Assembly: GCA_012719855.1 (NCBI GenBank)
Contig: JAAXZN010000045.1
Location: forward strand, 33,938 to 97,937
DNA from: Serratia liquefaciens
GTDB lineage: Bacteria; Pseudomonadota; Gammaproteobacteria; Enterobacterales; Enterobacteriaceae
Length of the DNA stretch: 64,000 bases
Direction: 5' to 3'
The position numbers and the translations under genes were made by a program. This document shows positions 1-9,194 of the stretch, piece after piece. Position 1 is the first letter of the stretch. Each line of letters begins with the position of its first letter. Under the pieces are notes generated by a model, which saw only the letters and a program-made list of their open reading frames with translations, was not told the origin of the DNA and ran no database searches.

Positions 1-2954
1 ACCGCCAACAACAATGCCCCTGGTTGCAAGGGGGAAGCATCCAGCGCTGCCAGCAGATCCTCCTGGAAGCCGGCGTCCAGCAGGCTGTCGGTTGCCAGCG
101 GTAGCGCGATGGATAACCCCTTGCGGGCAATATCAGGGGCGCGCTGCGTCAGTATTTGCCCGATGATCCAGCGGTCAATTTCTTGCGTCAGGCCGTATAG
201 CCGGGCGGCGGAGATAAAATCGTCGCTCGCCAGCGACTGACCTTCCTGACTCCTCACCTGCAGTTTCAACTGATAGAAGCAGACCGCCAGCGGCGTTTTT
301 GGCGGTGCCACCGCCCTGACATGCAGCAACAATTGCCCATCGGTGATGATGTCCGTCACTTCCTGACGCGTCAGCAGTTCATGCTGACGTTCCAGGATCA
401 TTTTTTGACGCGCCTCATAGAGATAAACCTGGCCGCGTCCGCGATGCTTGGCGGTATAACAGGCAATATCGGCCTGCGCCAGCAGTTCGCTGCTCTTGCC
501 GGCATCGGCATCAATGCGGGTTACGCCTGCACTGGCGCCGACGTGGTAAATCTTCCCTTCCCAAAAGAACGGATGCTGGCTGATGTGATTAACCAGCTGT
601 TGTATCAGCGACTGGGCCTGTTCCCGCGTGCAGTCGAACAGGATCAGCCCGAACTCATCGCCGCCGAGCCGGGCCAGGCAGTCGCTGTTGCGCAGATGGT
701 GCCGCATCAACAGGGAAAGATCTTTCAACAGTGCGTCGCCCGCGGCGTGACCGGCGTTGTCATTGACCGCCTTGAAACGGTCGAGATCGAGGAACACCAA
801 CGCGTGCTGCAGCCGTTTTTCAGTGGCGTTGGCGATAGCGGCCTTCAGGCGTTTTTCAAAACTGGTGCGATTGGGCAGCGTGGTCAGGGCATCGTGGGAC
901 GCGCTGTAACTCAACTTCTGCATCAGTTCGCGTGAGGCCGTGACATCCTGCAATACCATCACCGCGCCCATCACGTTGCCGTCGATCGTTTTCAACGGTG
1001 AAACCGACTGTTGAATATCGAAGCAGCGGCCGTCGCGCCCATGCAGCACCAGGGCATAGTCTGCCGGCAGCGCTCGGTTTTCCTGCAGGCAGCACTGGAT
1101 CGGGTTTTCTACCTCTTCGCCGTCTTTCCCGTTGGTCAGGTGTACCACGCCGGCGACGGGCATGCCGATCGCCAGACTGAGCGGCCAGCCGCACATCTGC
1201 TCGGCCACCGGGTTCATAAAGGTAATGTGCATTTCGTCGTCGGTGGATATCACGGCTTCGCCGATGGCATCGAGCGTTATGTGCAGGCGCTCTTTTTCCT
1301 CGTGCAGTGCTTCGGTCAGATTACGGACCTCCGTCATGTCGATATTGGTGCCGATCATGCGCAGCGGCGTACCCTGTTGATCCAGAATGACATTGCCCTG
1401 GCCGCGAATATGGCGCACTTTTCCTTCGCGGGTGAGCAGCCGGAACTCCATGATAAAGGGCCCCGGCTGTTTGAGAAGAACGCTCATCTCACGATCGGTC
1501 CGCTCGCGATCTTCAGGCAACAACAGCGTGCGCCACAGCGACAGCGTGGGCGTTTGCTCCGGGCTGACGTCGTAAAGCTCGAACATACGTTTGTCCCAGG
1601 TGAGCTCTTCGCCGTGCATCATCCATTCCCAAACGCCGATGCCGCCCACTTTATTCGCCAGCGTAATGCGCTCCATCAGTCGGTGGTTCTCTGCGGCGGT
1701 GCGTTTCAACTCGCTGATGTCTTCCACCTGCGAAATAAAATACAGCGGCAGCCCTTCGGCATCGCGCACCAAAGATACGGCCAGCAGCGCCCAGACGTGT
1801 TCGCCGTCGCTGCGGATGTAGCGTTTCTCCAGGGTGTAACTGCTGATATGCCCGTCGAGCAGATCGTGCAGTTGCGTCAGGTCGGCGTTCAGATCGTCCG
1901 GGTGGGTGATTTCCTGGAAAGTCAGGCGTCGCAGAGCCTCCGGGGTATAGTCGAGCAGTTTGCACAACGCCTGATTGACCTGCAGCCATTTCCCCTGCGG
2001 CGACACCAGCGCCATGCCGATGGCCGAATACTCCAACGCATTACGAAAGCGAGTTTCACTCTCGACGATGTGCTGTTTCTCCACCCGGAAGGCGTGCATC
2101 ACCATGGCCATCGAATGCGCCGGGATCAAAATCAACAGGATAGGCAGGTAAATCTCGATATCGCTGAAGGGACCGAGGGGCGCATGAAAATGCAGCAACC
2201 CGACGGAAATCATCACGGTGATCATCAGCGTGGTGCAAAAGCAGATGACGAAAGCTTCGAGCCGCGGCAGCGCGATTGCCGCCCACAGCAGCGGCAGAAT
2301 GACGAAGGTGAACGGAAAGGGCAGGTAGCTCAGCGCCAGATAGCTGAAGGTCAGCGCGACTATCAACGTCAGCAGCAGAGTGTACAGATTCAGCGTATCC
2401 AGCATGCGGCGACGATACACCAGCCCGATGGGCGTCAGCGACAGGACGCCAATAGCCTCTGAAATAAACCAGGTGCTGAAGGGGTGCCAGAAAGTGTGTC
2501 CCGGGGCGGGAACCCACCAGGCGGCCAGCAGGGCGCTGAACAAAGGGGTGAAGATCACCGCGCAGACGACGAATTTAAGCCAGCTGGCCAGGCTGTTCAG
2601 CGGATCGTCCGCCAGCAGCATGCGGCGTAACAGCAGGGTGCAAACCACCGCTTCCAGCAGGTTGATCAGGGTCAGTTTTACCGGGAACCAGCTAAAGCCG
2701 AACAGCGTGACGCTGGCGGCCACGATGCCAATCCCGCATGCCAGCAGCGGTAACCCCCACTGGCGTGGCGCGTGGCGGAACAGCACGGCAATAATGGCGG
2801 CAGTGGGGAACCACAGCGGGGTAAAGTGGCTGGACTCGTTCGACAGCGTCAGGCACAGCAATGCCAGTAAAAATACCGCCAATGCCGCCAGCAGGCTGTG
2901 CGTCAACAAGGCGCCCTGGCGCGTGATGAGATGATTCGGTGCGCTGATATCCAT
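1..2954 (-). CDS. dgcE: Diguanylate cyclase DgcE (YegE-like), 3' end outside window
   Basis: Membrane-bound diguanylate cyclase that makes cyclic di-GMP from GTP. About 984 residues are visible; the coding frame is open to the left edge, so the C-terminus is missing (E. coli DgcE is about 1105 residues). Order of domains: hydrophobic MASE1-type sensor (about 1-290), three PAS domains (about 300-420, 428-545, 555-675), a GGDEF domain with an intact LGGDEFG signature near residue 764, then an EAL-like domain that lacks the catalytic ExL and looks degenerate, as in E. coli DgcE. The start is the ATG giving MDISAPNH. The architecture identifies the family well; the signal sensed by MASE1/PAS is unknown. 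Confidence 0.88.
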   Translation of the reverse strand, partial: MDISAPNHLITRQGALLTHSLLAALAVFLLALLCLTLSNESSHFTPLWFPTAAIIAVLFRHAPRQWGLPLLACGIGIVAASVTLFGFSWFPVKLTLINLLEAVVCTLLLRRMLLADDPLNSLASWLKFVVCAVIFTPLFSALLAAWWVPAPGHTFWHPFSTWFISEAIGVLSLTPIGLVYRRRMLDTLNLYTLLLTLIVALTFSYLALSYLPFPFTFVILPLLWAAIALPRLEAFVICFCTTLMITVMISVGLLHFHAPLGPFSDIEIYLPILLILIPAHSMAMVMHAFRVEKQHIVESETRFRNALEYSAIGMALVSPQGKWLQVNQALCKLLDYTPEALRRLTFQEITHPDDLNADLTQLHDLLDGHISSYTLEKRYIRSDGEHVWALLAVSLVRDAEGLPLYFISQVEDISELKRTAAENHRLMERITLANKVGGIGVWEWMMHGEELTWDKRMFELYDVSPEQTPTLSLWRTLLLPEDRERTDREMSVLLKQPGPFIMEFRLLTREGKVRHIRGQGNVILDQQGTPLRMIGTNIDMTEVRNLTEALHEEKERLHITLDAIGEAVISTDDEMHITFMNPVAEQMCGWPLSLAIGMPVAGVVHLTNGKDGEEVENPIQCCLQENRALPADYALVLHGRDGRCFDIQQSVSPLKTIDGNVMGAVMVLQDVTASRELMQKLSYSASHDALTTLPNRTSFEKRLKAAIANATEKRLQHALVFLDLDRFKAVNDNAGHAAGDALLKDLSLLMRHHLRNSDCLARLGGDEFGLILFDCTREQAQSLIQQLVNHISQHPFFWEGKIYHVGASAGVTRIDADAGKSSELLAQADIACYTAKHRGRGQVYLYEARQKMILERQHELLTRQEVTDIITDGQLLLHVRAVAPPKTPLAVCFYQLKLQVRSQEGQSLASDDFISAARLYGLTQEIDRWIIGQILTQRAPDIARKGLSIALPLATDSLLDAGFQEDLLAALDASPLQPGALLLA

Positions 2955-3084
2955 AGACAACCCTTAACTCTGGCATCTGTCACTGAACGAGGTCATGACG
3001 CGAATGAGATGGAAAGTTTATTGGCAAAGGGTAGTACAGCGTGGCAATAAAACCCACTGAATCAGACAGCTTTAGTGAGCAAAC

Positions 3085-3109
3085 GCAAAAGCCGGCGCGG
3101 GGCCGGCCT
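3085..3109 (-). terminator. Rho-independent terminator of mgtE
   Basis: Read on the minus strand, a GCCGGC/GCCGGC stem with a short GC-rich loop is followed by a TTTTGCGTTT tract, ten bases after the mgtE stop codon. Confidence 0.7.
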
Positions 3110-3118
3110 TCAGGAGAT

Positions 3119-4552
3119 TTAAAGCAGGAACAAGGTGGCCAGCCCGAGGAAGATAAAGAAGCCGCCGGTATCGGTCAGTGCGGTGATCAATACGCTGGAA
3201 CCTACCGCCGGATCGCGCCCAAATTTGAGCATGGTCATCGGGATCACCACCCCCATCAGCGCGGCCACCAGCAGGTTGAGGATCATCGCCAGCGTCATGA
3301 CGCCGCCCATCGCCCAGTCGCCGTACAGCAACCAGGTCACTATGCCCATGATGCCGCCCCACACCACGCCATTGATGATGGCCACCCCCAGCTCCCTGAG
3401 CATCAGGCGGGAAATGTTGCCGACCTCAATCTGGTGCAGTGCCAGCGCACGCACGATCATGGTGATGGTCTGATTACCGGTGTTACCGCCAATCCCCGCC
3501 ACGATCGGCATTAACGCCGCCAGCGCCACCAGTTGTGAAATGGTGTGTTCGAACAGGCCGATGACTCGTGAGGCGATAAACGCGGTACACAGGTTGATCG
3601 CCAGCCATGCCCAACGGGTTTTCACCGCCTTGCTGACCGGGGCAAACACGTCTTCTTCCGGGCTCAAGCCCCCCATGCGGCGCAGGTTGCTGTCGCTTTC
3701 TTCATTGACCACGTCGACGATTTCCTCGATGGTCAACCGGCCCATCAGCTTGCCCTTGGCGTCGACCACCGGGGCGCTGATCAGGTCATAACGTTCGAAT
3801 GCGCTGGCTGCCGCTTCGGCCTTGTCTTCCGGTTGAAAACGGGTGGGATCGCTGTCCATGACCGTCTGGACCAGGGTCTCCGGATCATTGAGCAGCACGG
3901 CGGTGAGCGGCAGTTCGCCCAGCAGGGTATTTTTACGATCGGTGACGAAGAGTTTGTCGGTGGCCTCCGGGATGGTTTTACGCAGGCGCAGGAAGCGATG
4001 CACGGTACCGATAGTGACGTCGGGGCGCACCGTGATCAGTTCAAAATCCATCATCCAGCCGACGGTGTCCTTGCCGTAGTGGATCATCTCGCGGACTTGT
4101 GCGCGCTGCTCCGGCTCCATCGAAGTCAACAGACGGCCCATCAGGTTACGCGGCAGGTATTGCGCCAAATAGGCCTGCTCATCGACGTCCAGCGTCTTGA
4201 TCGCTTTGAGCAGGTCCTTGTCGCTCATTTCTTCGATCAGGCTGTCCCATACGGGTTCGGCGACTTCCACCAGCGCTTGACCGCGTTTGGCGTTGCCCAC
4301 CAGCCGCCACAGTGCCAGGCGCTCGTCCTGGGGCAGCGCTTCCAGCAGGTCTGCCAGGTCAGCGGCGTGCATGTCGTCCAGCAGGCCGGTGATTTCTGCA
4401 GTCTGGTTTAGCAGCTCGCTTTTGCTGAGGGCGTTTTCATCCCCCGGTCGGCCGAGAATGCCATCGACCAGATCTTTGTTGTTCAACAGCAGAGAAAGAA
4501 TGCGCTGGCGATACTCAGCGACTTTTTTAACGTTATGCGTTGCAGCTGACAT
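3119..4552 (-). CDS. mgtE: Magnesium transporter MgtE
   Basis: Mg2+-gated channel/transporter of the inner membrane. The protein of 477 residues has the MgtE layout: an acidic helical N domain (about 30-135), a CBS-domain pair (about 140-265, ending near the VVDAKGKLMGRLTIEEIVDVV stretch), a connecting helix and five membrane segments. Family motifs PIVAGIGGNTGNQ and the TALTDTGGFF segment of the ion path are present. The start is taken at MSAATHNVKK, which has AAGGA five to six bases upstream; a longer start six codons earlier lacks a good site. It is a monocistronic gene between dgcE and yfgG, and is not in this position in E. coli. No Mg riboswitch was recognised in its short leader. Confidence 0.92.
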   Translation of the reverse strand: MSAATHNVKKVAEYRQRILSLLLNNKDLVDGILGRPGDENALSKSELLNQTAEITGLLDDMHAADLADLLEALPQDERLALWRLVGNAKRGQALVEVAEPVWDSLIEEMSDKDLLKAIKTLDVDEQAYLAQYLPRNLMGRLLTSMEPEQRAQVREMIHYGKDTVGWMMDFELITVRPDVTIGTVHRFLRLRKTIPEATDKLFVTDRKNTLLGELPLTAVLLNDPETLVQTVMDSDPTRFQPEDKAEAAASAFERYDLISAPVVDAKGKLMGRLTIEEIVDVVNEESDSNLRRMGGLSPEEDVFAPVSKAVKTRWAWLAINLCTAFIASRVIGLFEHTISQLVALAALMPIVAGIGGNTGNQTITMIVRALALHQIEVGNISRLMLRELGVAIINGVVWGGIMGIVTWLLYGDWAMGGVMTLAMILNLLVAALMGVVIPMTMLKFGRDPAVGSSVLITALTDTGGFFIFLGLATLFLL

Positions 4553-4633
4553 GGTCTTCCTTACTGGCACTCAGTGATCCTTACAGACCTGCTCTGGACT
4601 GGAGAGAGCATAGTGAATGCAGGCGTCATTTTT

Positions 4634-4801
4634 ATGAAATGGGAGCAGTTGCTGAGGAATAAGTAAGGGGTCTGGCGCGCCGAGATACTGGCCGACGGCA
4701 GGCTGCTTAACTATTCGCAAGCCCTGCGGGATAACTTGAATCCGTGGGTTCAGGGGGTGATGTCCCGGTTTTCGTCGCTCATCTCAGTGGTGCTTTGCTG
4801 A
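4634..4801 (+). other. Possible broken reading frame (remnant)
   Basis: A frame starting MKWEQLLRNK meets a TAA at 4664-4666 and then continues open with protein-like composition (WRAEILADGRLLNYSQALRD and onward) to a TGA at 4799. The last third lies antisense to yfgG. The opening residues faintly resemble N-termini of dGTPase-like proteins, but that is a weak impression. It may be a decayed gene or chance. No functional assignment is made. Confidence 0.2.
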
Positions 4802-4929
4802 GGGGCGAGTTTTTTTTCCTGATGGTGGGGCACCGCGACGACCGCGGCATACAGCAGACGGCCGACTAAAATGATAAAGCTGACAAACAGCACTATTTTG
4901 GTCATCTGTCCGGTGGATTTTTTACGCAT
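4750..4929 (-). CDS. yfgG: YfgG family small membrane protein
   Basis: Small protein of 59 residues: a basic N-terminus (MRKKSTGQMTK), one membrane helix (IVLFVSFIILVGRLLYAAVV) and a hydrophilic tail starting PHHQEKK. Length, helix sequence and the HHQ motif after the helix match E. coli YfgG, and the gene sits next to pdeF and ppx as in E. coli. YfgG has been linked to nickel/cobalt and oxidative stress survival; the molecular role is not settled. The gene is in opposite orientation to pdeF. The ATG follows GGGTGAT, a modest ribosome-binding site. Confidence 0.8.
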   Translation of the reverse strand: MRKKSTGQMTKIVLFVSFIILVGRLLYAAVVAVPHHQEKKLAPQQSTTEMSDENRDITP

Positions 4930-5382
4930 ATATCACCCGGCATGCCGGTTTCCTGTGTTATGCCCGCCATCTTTCACGCTGGCCCGTGCGGCGGCCACTT
5001 GAAATTTATAGAGATATTGAACGCTGATGCAGGCCGATAGAGTGTAAACGGAATTCTAGCCATTGATGACAAATATTGTCTATTTATTTCCGGACAGCCA
5101 AACCCGGTATTTCGTCGCTGTTTAGCTTAAGTTTGGCTTTATCTGTCGGATCAGCAGCTTAAGATAAGACAAAAAATAGGCTTACACATTTTTAGCCAAC
5201 TTTTCCTCTTTGGTTGATCGGAGTCAAGCCTCACCTCTGCCCGGCGCCTAAAATTTCCGCCATTCTCCTGTCGCATATGATACTTTCAGCTTGCCTCATG
5301 AATGGATAGAGGTACGAAAAGGAACCTGCCTTATTACCCGAACGCGTGAATGGAATTACGCCCTGACGGACTCGTTATTTTT
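4930..5382. other. Intergenic region yfgG-pdeF
   Basis: About 450 bases without a convincing gene. It must hold the divergent promoters of yfgG and pdeF. A 13-base palindrome, GACAAATATTGTC, lies at 5068-5080 and could be an operator; no regulator is assigned. The 3' part is AT-rich and could carry the pdeF promoter, but no clear -35/-10 pair was picked. Confidence 0.4.
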
Positions 5383-7602
5383 ATGATCAAGCCAATATTC
5401 TGGAAGCATTTACGCGAGCGCTGGTGGGGGTGTCCCCTCCTCTGGAGCCTGTTATTGATCCCGTTCGCGGGGTGGCTGTCGCCGCGGATCATGCTGCCCG
5501 AGGGCAAAGTCTATCTGCTCTATCTGCCGCTCACCGCCTGTATTGCACTGTTGATGGTCTACGACTGGCGGGCGCTACCGGGCATAGCCCTCGCGATCCT
5601 GCTGCGTTACGCCCACCGGCTGGGCCTGGAAAGTGGCTTGCTGGTGACGCTGCTGTACCTGTTTTGCCTGAGCCTGTGTTGGCTGGGGTATCGCAGGAAA
5701 ACGCAACGCCGTTGGTGTGCGGCGCCGGGGGGCGCGGCGCTGGTGAAGGAGCGACTAATCTGGCTGGTGGTGTTACCGGCACTGCTGTTTGTCTTCGGCC
5801 TGAAACTGCTGGTCGCCTTTGCCCGGTTGCCCGACGAACTCGGGATGATGCCCGGTGATAACAGCTATCTGATGGCGTTGGTCAATTTTCAGGCGCTGCT
5901 GCTGGGCTGTCTCTCTGCCATGCCCTTGCTCTACATCATGTTGCGCATCTTGAATAAACCCGGTTTCGCCCTGACGCTCTGGCGCCGTTTTGGTCGTGAA
6001 ATGGCGCCAAACGTCGATAAAAAAGAGCTGTCGCTGTGGCTGTTGGTGCTGGTGGGGATGGTAACGGTGCTGTCCCATCACGCCAAAGAAGCCATTCCCC
6101 TGTTGCTGGGGGGGTACGGATTGGTCTTACTGTTGCCGGTGATGCTCTACGGTGCGATGCGTTTTGGCTATCAATTCAACTGCCTTATCTGGTCTGCCAC
6201 TCTGTTGGTGCTGTTTTTTCATTATCCCGGTGCTTCACAGCCCGACAATCTGTTGCATAACCTGGCGGTCATCTCTTCGATGATGGTGGTGTTTACCCTG
6301 TGCATTTTCCTGATGTCGGCGCTCAATACTCGCCAGCGGTTAAGCCACGCCAGGGCACAAAGCGCCTCGCTGCAAGATCCGGTGATTGGCCTGCCTAACC
6401 TGCGCGCCCTCAAGCGTGATCTGGCTCAGTCCCCGCCTTCAACCCTGTGTTTTCTGCGCGTCAGCGAACTGGATTTGCTGAGCCGTAACTATGGCATGCA
6501 GTTGCGCATTCGTTTCAAGCAGCAATTGGCGGCGCTGCTGCATCAGGTATTGGCCCCAGGAGAGGGTGTTTACCATTTGCCGGGCTATGATTTGTTGCTG
6601 CGGGTGGACGGTGGCAACAGCGAAGAAAAGGTCGAGGAGATTTACCGTGCGCTGGAGAAATTCCGCCTGGTATGGAACGGTTTGCCGCTCCATCCCCCGC
6701 TGGGATTAGGCTATTGCAGCGTGGTGCCCGGCTTTGAACATCTCTACCTGCTGCTGGGGGAGCTCAGCGCGTTGGCGGAGGTTTCTCTCACCAGCGGCAA
6801 GCCGGAAAGCGTGCAAAATAGCGGCAATGCGGTCCAGGATGAAGTCAAACGCAAGGTGGCGTTACTGCACGGGGTACAGCGTTCGTTGGATAACGACGGA
6901 TTTATCCTGATGGCGCAGCCGATCGAGGGCCTGCGCGGGGACCGGTATTATGAAATTCTGCTGCGGATGCGCGACGATCTGGGGAACATAATATCGCCGA
7001 ATGATTTTCTGCCGGTGGCGCATGAGTTCGGTCTGGCTTATCGGTTGGATCTGTGGGTGCTGCGTAATACGTTGAAGTTTATGGACCAGCACCGTATCGA
7101 TCTGCCCAGCGCGCGCTTTGCGGTGAATTTGACGCCTTCTTCACTGTGCCGACCGATGCTGAGCCAGGATGTAGACAACCTGTTGCAGCAGCACCGTATC
7201 GAGCCGTATCAGCTGACGTTAGAGGTGACCGAGTCGCATCTGCTGCAGAATACGGATTACGCCGGCGCCAACCTGCAGGCGCTGCGTGAAATGGGCTGTC
7301 GTATTGCGCTGGATGATTTTGGTACCGGCTATGCCGGTTACGATCGCCTCAAGATGTTGCCGGTCGACATGCTGAAAATCGACGGCAGTTTTGTGCGCGA
7401 CATGCTGACCAGCGCGGTGGATTTTCAGGTGATCGCGTCTATCTGTAAAGTTGCGCGAATGAAGCGCTTGACCATTGTGGCGGAATACGTGGAAAGCCTG
7501 GAGCAGTTGGTCGCGTTGAAAGGGGTGGGCGTGGACTATATGCAGGGGTATTTTGTCGGCGAACCGCAGCCGTTAACGGCGTTGTTATCGAAACAATCTT
7601 AA
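5383..7602 (+). CDS. pdeF: Cyclic di-GMP phosphodiesterase PdeF (YfgF)
   Basis: Inner-membrane phosphodiesterase that hydrolyses cyclic di-GMP to pGpG. About 739 residues: an N-terminal MASE1-type membrane domain (about 1-320), a degenerate GGDEF domain (about 335-480; no GGDEF signature, with YDLLLRV in its place) and a C-terminal EAL domain (about 490-735). The EAL domain looks active: EILLRM at the ExL position, NLTPSS, EVTESH, DDFGTGYAGYDRLK, the KIDGSFV lysine, VAEYVES and YMQGY. The start MIKPIFWKHLRERWW fits E. coli PdeF; an upstream ATG at 5350 would add 11 unmatched residues. E. coli PdeF acts mainly under anaerobic conditions. Confidence 0.92.
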   Translation: MIKPIFWKHLRERWWGCPLLWSLLLIPFAGWLSPRIMLPEGKVYLLYLPLTACIALLMVYDWRALPGIALAILLRYAHRLGLESGLLVTLLYLFCLSLCWLGYRRKTQRRWCAAPGGAALVKERLIWLVVLPALLFVFGLKLLVAFARLPDELGMMPGDNSYLMALVNFQALLLGCLSAMPLLYIMLRILNKPGFALTLWRRFGREMAPNVDKKELSLWLLVLVGMVTVLSHHAKEAIPLLLGGYGLVLLLPVMLYGAMRFGYQFNCLIWSATLLVLFFHYPGASQPDNLLHNLAVISSMMVVFTLCIFLMSALNTRQRLSHARAQSASLQDPVIGLPNLRALKRDLAQSPPSTLCFLRVSELDLLSRNYGMQLRIRFKQQLAALLHQVLAPGEGVYHLPGYDLLLRVDGGNSEEKVEEIYRALEKFRLVWNGLPLHPPLGLGYCSVVPGFEHLYLLLGELSALAEVSLTSGKPESVQNSGNAVQDEVKRKVALLHGVQRSLDNDGFILMAQPIEGLRGDRYYEILLRMRDDLGNIISPNDFLPVAHEFGLAYRLDLWVLRNTLKFMDQHRIDLPSARFAVNLTPSSLCRPMLSQDVDNLLQQHRIEPYQLTLEVTESHLLQNTDYAGANLQALREMGCRIALDDFGTGYAGYDRLKMLPVDMLKIDGSFVRDMLTSAVDFQVIASICKVARMKRLTIVAEYVESLEQLVALKGVGVDYMQGYFVGEPQPLTALLSKQS

Positions 7603-7606
7603 TTGT

Positions 7607-7627
7607 CGCCCCCGCAGAACGGGGGCA
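7607..7627. terminator. Hairpin between convergent pdeF and ppx
   Basis: GCCCCCG/CGGGGGC perfect stem with a five-base loop (CAGAA) sits between the two stop codons. It has no strong T-run on either side, so it is a transcript-end hairpin of moderate certainty. Confidence 0.5.
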
Positions 7628-7633
7628 ACAGAC

Positions 7634-9184
7634 TCAGGCAGAGCGCTGCTCGTCTTGCGAGCCTTCCTCTTCGCAAATCAGTTTCCAACCCACGACGTCG
7701 TTCCAGTAGGCCTGTTCACGTTCGAGATCCAGTTGTACCAGGTTGTTCAGCGCCAGATAACCGGCCGGGAAGCGCAGCGTCCAGTGGTTATCGTCGGTGC
7801 TCAGGCGTAGCGTTTCCGGCGTGGTGGTCGACTGGCGCTGGTTGTTGAGCAGGGTACTCAGGCGCAACAGTTGGATCAGCGGCAGGTAATGCTTTTTCTT
7901 GAACAGGTTCAGGCGCGGCAGTTCTTCCAGCTTGATGCCTTTGCGATGGAAGCGCACCAGCGCCGCCAACAGCAACTGCTGCTCCTGGTTGAAGCCCGGC
8001 AGGTTGGTGTTTTGCAGAATGTAAGCCGAATGGCGATGCATGCCGCTGTGGTTAATGCTCAGCCCCACTTCGTGCAGCATCGCGGCCCACTTCAGCAAGG
8101 CTTCCAGCTGTGGGTTCGCCAGCTTGGTGTTCTGCGCCATCCATTGCGCATACAGCAGTTCGGTGGTATCCAGCACCCGTTTCGCCTGCTCGCGGTCGAT
8201 ATTGTAGTGATCGGCCAGGCTCTTGGCGGTGCGGCTGCGAATGTCCTGATGACGGAAACGGCCCTCCATCTCGTACAACACGCCTTCGCGCAGTGCACCG
8301 TCGGAAAGGCGCAGATCGCGGATCGCCAACGCATCGAACACGCCGCACAGGATGGCTAAACCCGGTACAAACACCGACTGGCGGTCTTCCGACAGCCCCG
8401 GCAGGCTCATTGCGCTGAAGTTTTTAAACTGCAGCACCTGTTCAGCCATCATTTCCAGCCGCTCGAGGGTGATCAGGCCATCTTTTTCGCCCATCGCCAC
8501 CAGCACTTCGTGCGCGGCCTTGATGGTGCCCGACGCGCCCAGAGCATATTGCCAGCCCTGAATACGGTACTGCCAGGCCAGCGTTTCCAGCTTCTGTGCC
8601 GCCGCCAGACGTGCGCGTTTGAAGTTGTTTTTGCTGATTTCCCCGCCCGGGAAGAACTGTTGGGCGAAGCTGACGCAGCCCATGCGGCGGCTTTCCGCCA
8701 GCAGGGGTTCAAAATCTTCGCCGATCACCAGTTCGGTTGAACCGCCGCCGATGTCGATCACCAGCTTGCGGCCTTTTTCCGGTTGGGTATGTTCTACACC
8801 CATAAAGATCAGACGCGCTTCTTCCTGCCCGGCGATGATTTCGATCGGGTAGGGGATCACTTTGGCGGCACGCTTGAGGAACACTTCAGCGTTCACCGCC
8901 TGGCGCAAGGTATGGGTACCGACGATGGTGACATTATCCGCCGGGAAGCCTTGCAGCCGCTCGGCAAACAGCGCCAGGCAAGCCAGGCCGCGTTCTATTG
9001 CCTCTTCACTGAGCACATTGTTGCTGTCCAATCCATCGGCGAGGTGGACCCGCTGTTTTAAACGCCCCAATACCTGTAAGGCGCCATTGACGACGCGGGC
9101 AATCACCATGTGGAAGCTGTTCGACCCGAGGTCGATGGCAGCGATTTCCTGCGGTTTGTTCGTTGCAGTGCTTTTTAGCGGCAT
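7634..9184 (-). CDS. ppx: Exopolyphosphatase Ppx
   Basis: Processively releases phosphate from the ends of polyphosphate. The 516 residues match E. coli Ppx in length and order: an actin-like ATPase fold with [16 protein letters not shown] near the N-terminus, the second phosphate loop [23 protein letters not shown] carrying the catalytic glutamate, and a C-terminal HD-like helical domain containing [16 protein letters not shown]. It follows ppk by ten bases on the same strand, so the two are expected to be one operon in which synthesis and breakdown of polyphosphate are coupled. The Ppx family can also hydrolyse pppGpp. Confidence 0.96.
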   Translation of the reverse strand: MPLKSTATNKPQEIAAIDLGSNSFHMVIARVVNGALQVLGRLKQRVHLADGLDSNNVLSEEAIERGLACLALFAERLQGFPADNVTIVGTHTLRQAVNAEVFLKRAAKVIPYPIEIIAGQEEARLIFMGVEHTQPEKGRKLVIDIGGGSTELVIGEDFEPLLAESRRMGCVSFAQQFFPGGEISKNNFKRARLAAAQKLETLAWQYRIQGWQYALGASGTIKAAHEVLVAMGEKDGLITLERLEMMAEQVLQFKNFSAMSLPGLSEDRQSVFVPGLAILCGVFDALAIRDLRLSDGALREGVLYEMEGRFRHQDIRSRTAKSLADHYNIDREQAKRVLDTTELLYAQWMAQNTKLANPQLEALLKWAAMLHEVGLSINHSGMHRHSAYILQNTNLPGFNQEQQLLLAALVRFHRKGIKLEELPRLNLFKKKHYLPLIQLLRLSTLLNNQRQSTTTPETLRLSTDDNHWTLRFPAGYLALNNLVQLDLEREQAYWNDVVGWKLICEEEGSQDEQRSA

Positions 9185-9194
9185 AGTTGCTGGC

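Noticed and set aside
1011..2462. Long plus-strand frame antisense to dgcE
   Set aside because: It is histidine- and glutamine-rich, lacks recognisable domains, and dgcE on the other strand has full PAS and GGDEF motifs; it is a shadow frame.
4553..4749. Magnesium riboswitch in the mgtE leader
   Set aside because: The leader is short and I could not recognise conserved M-box bases.
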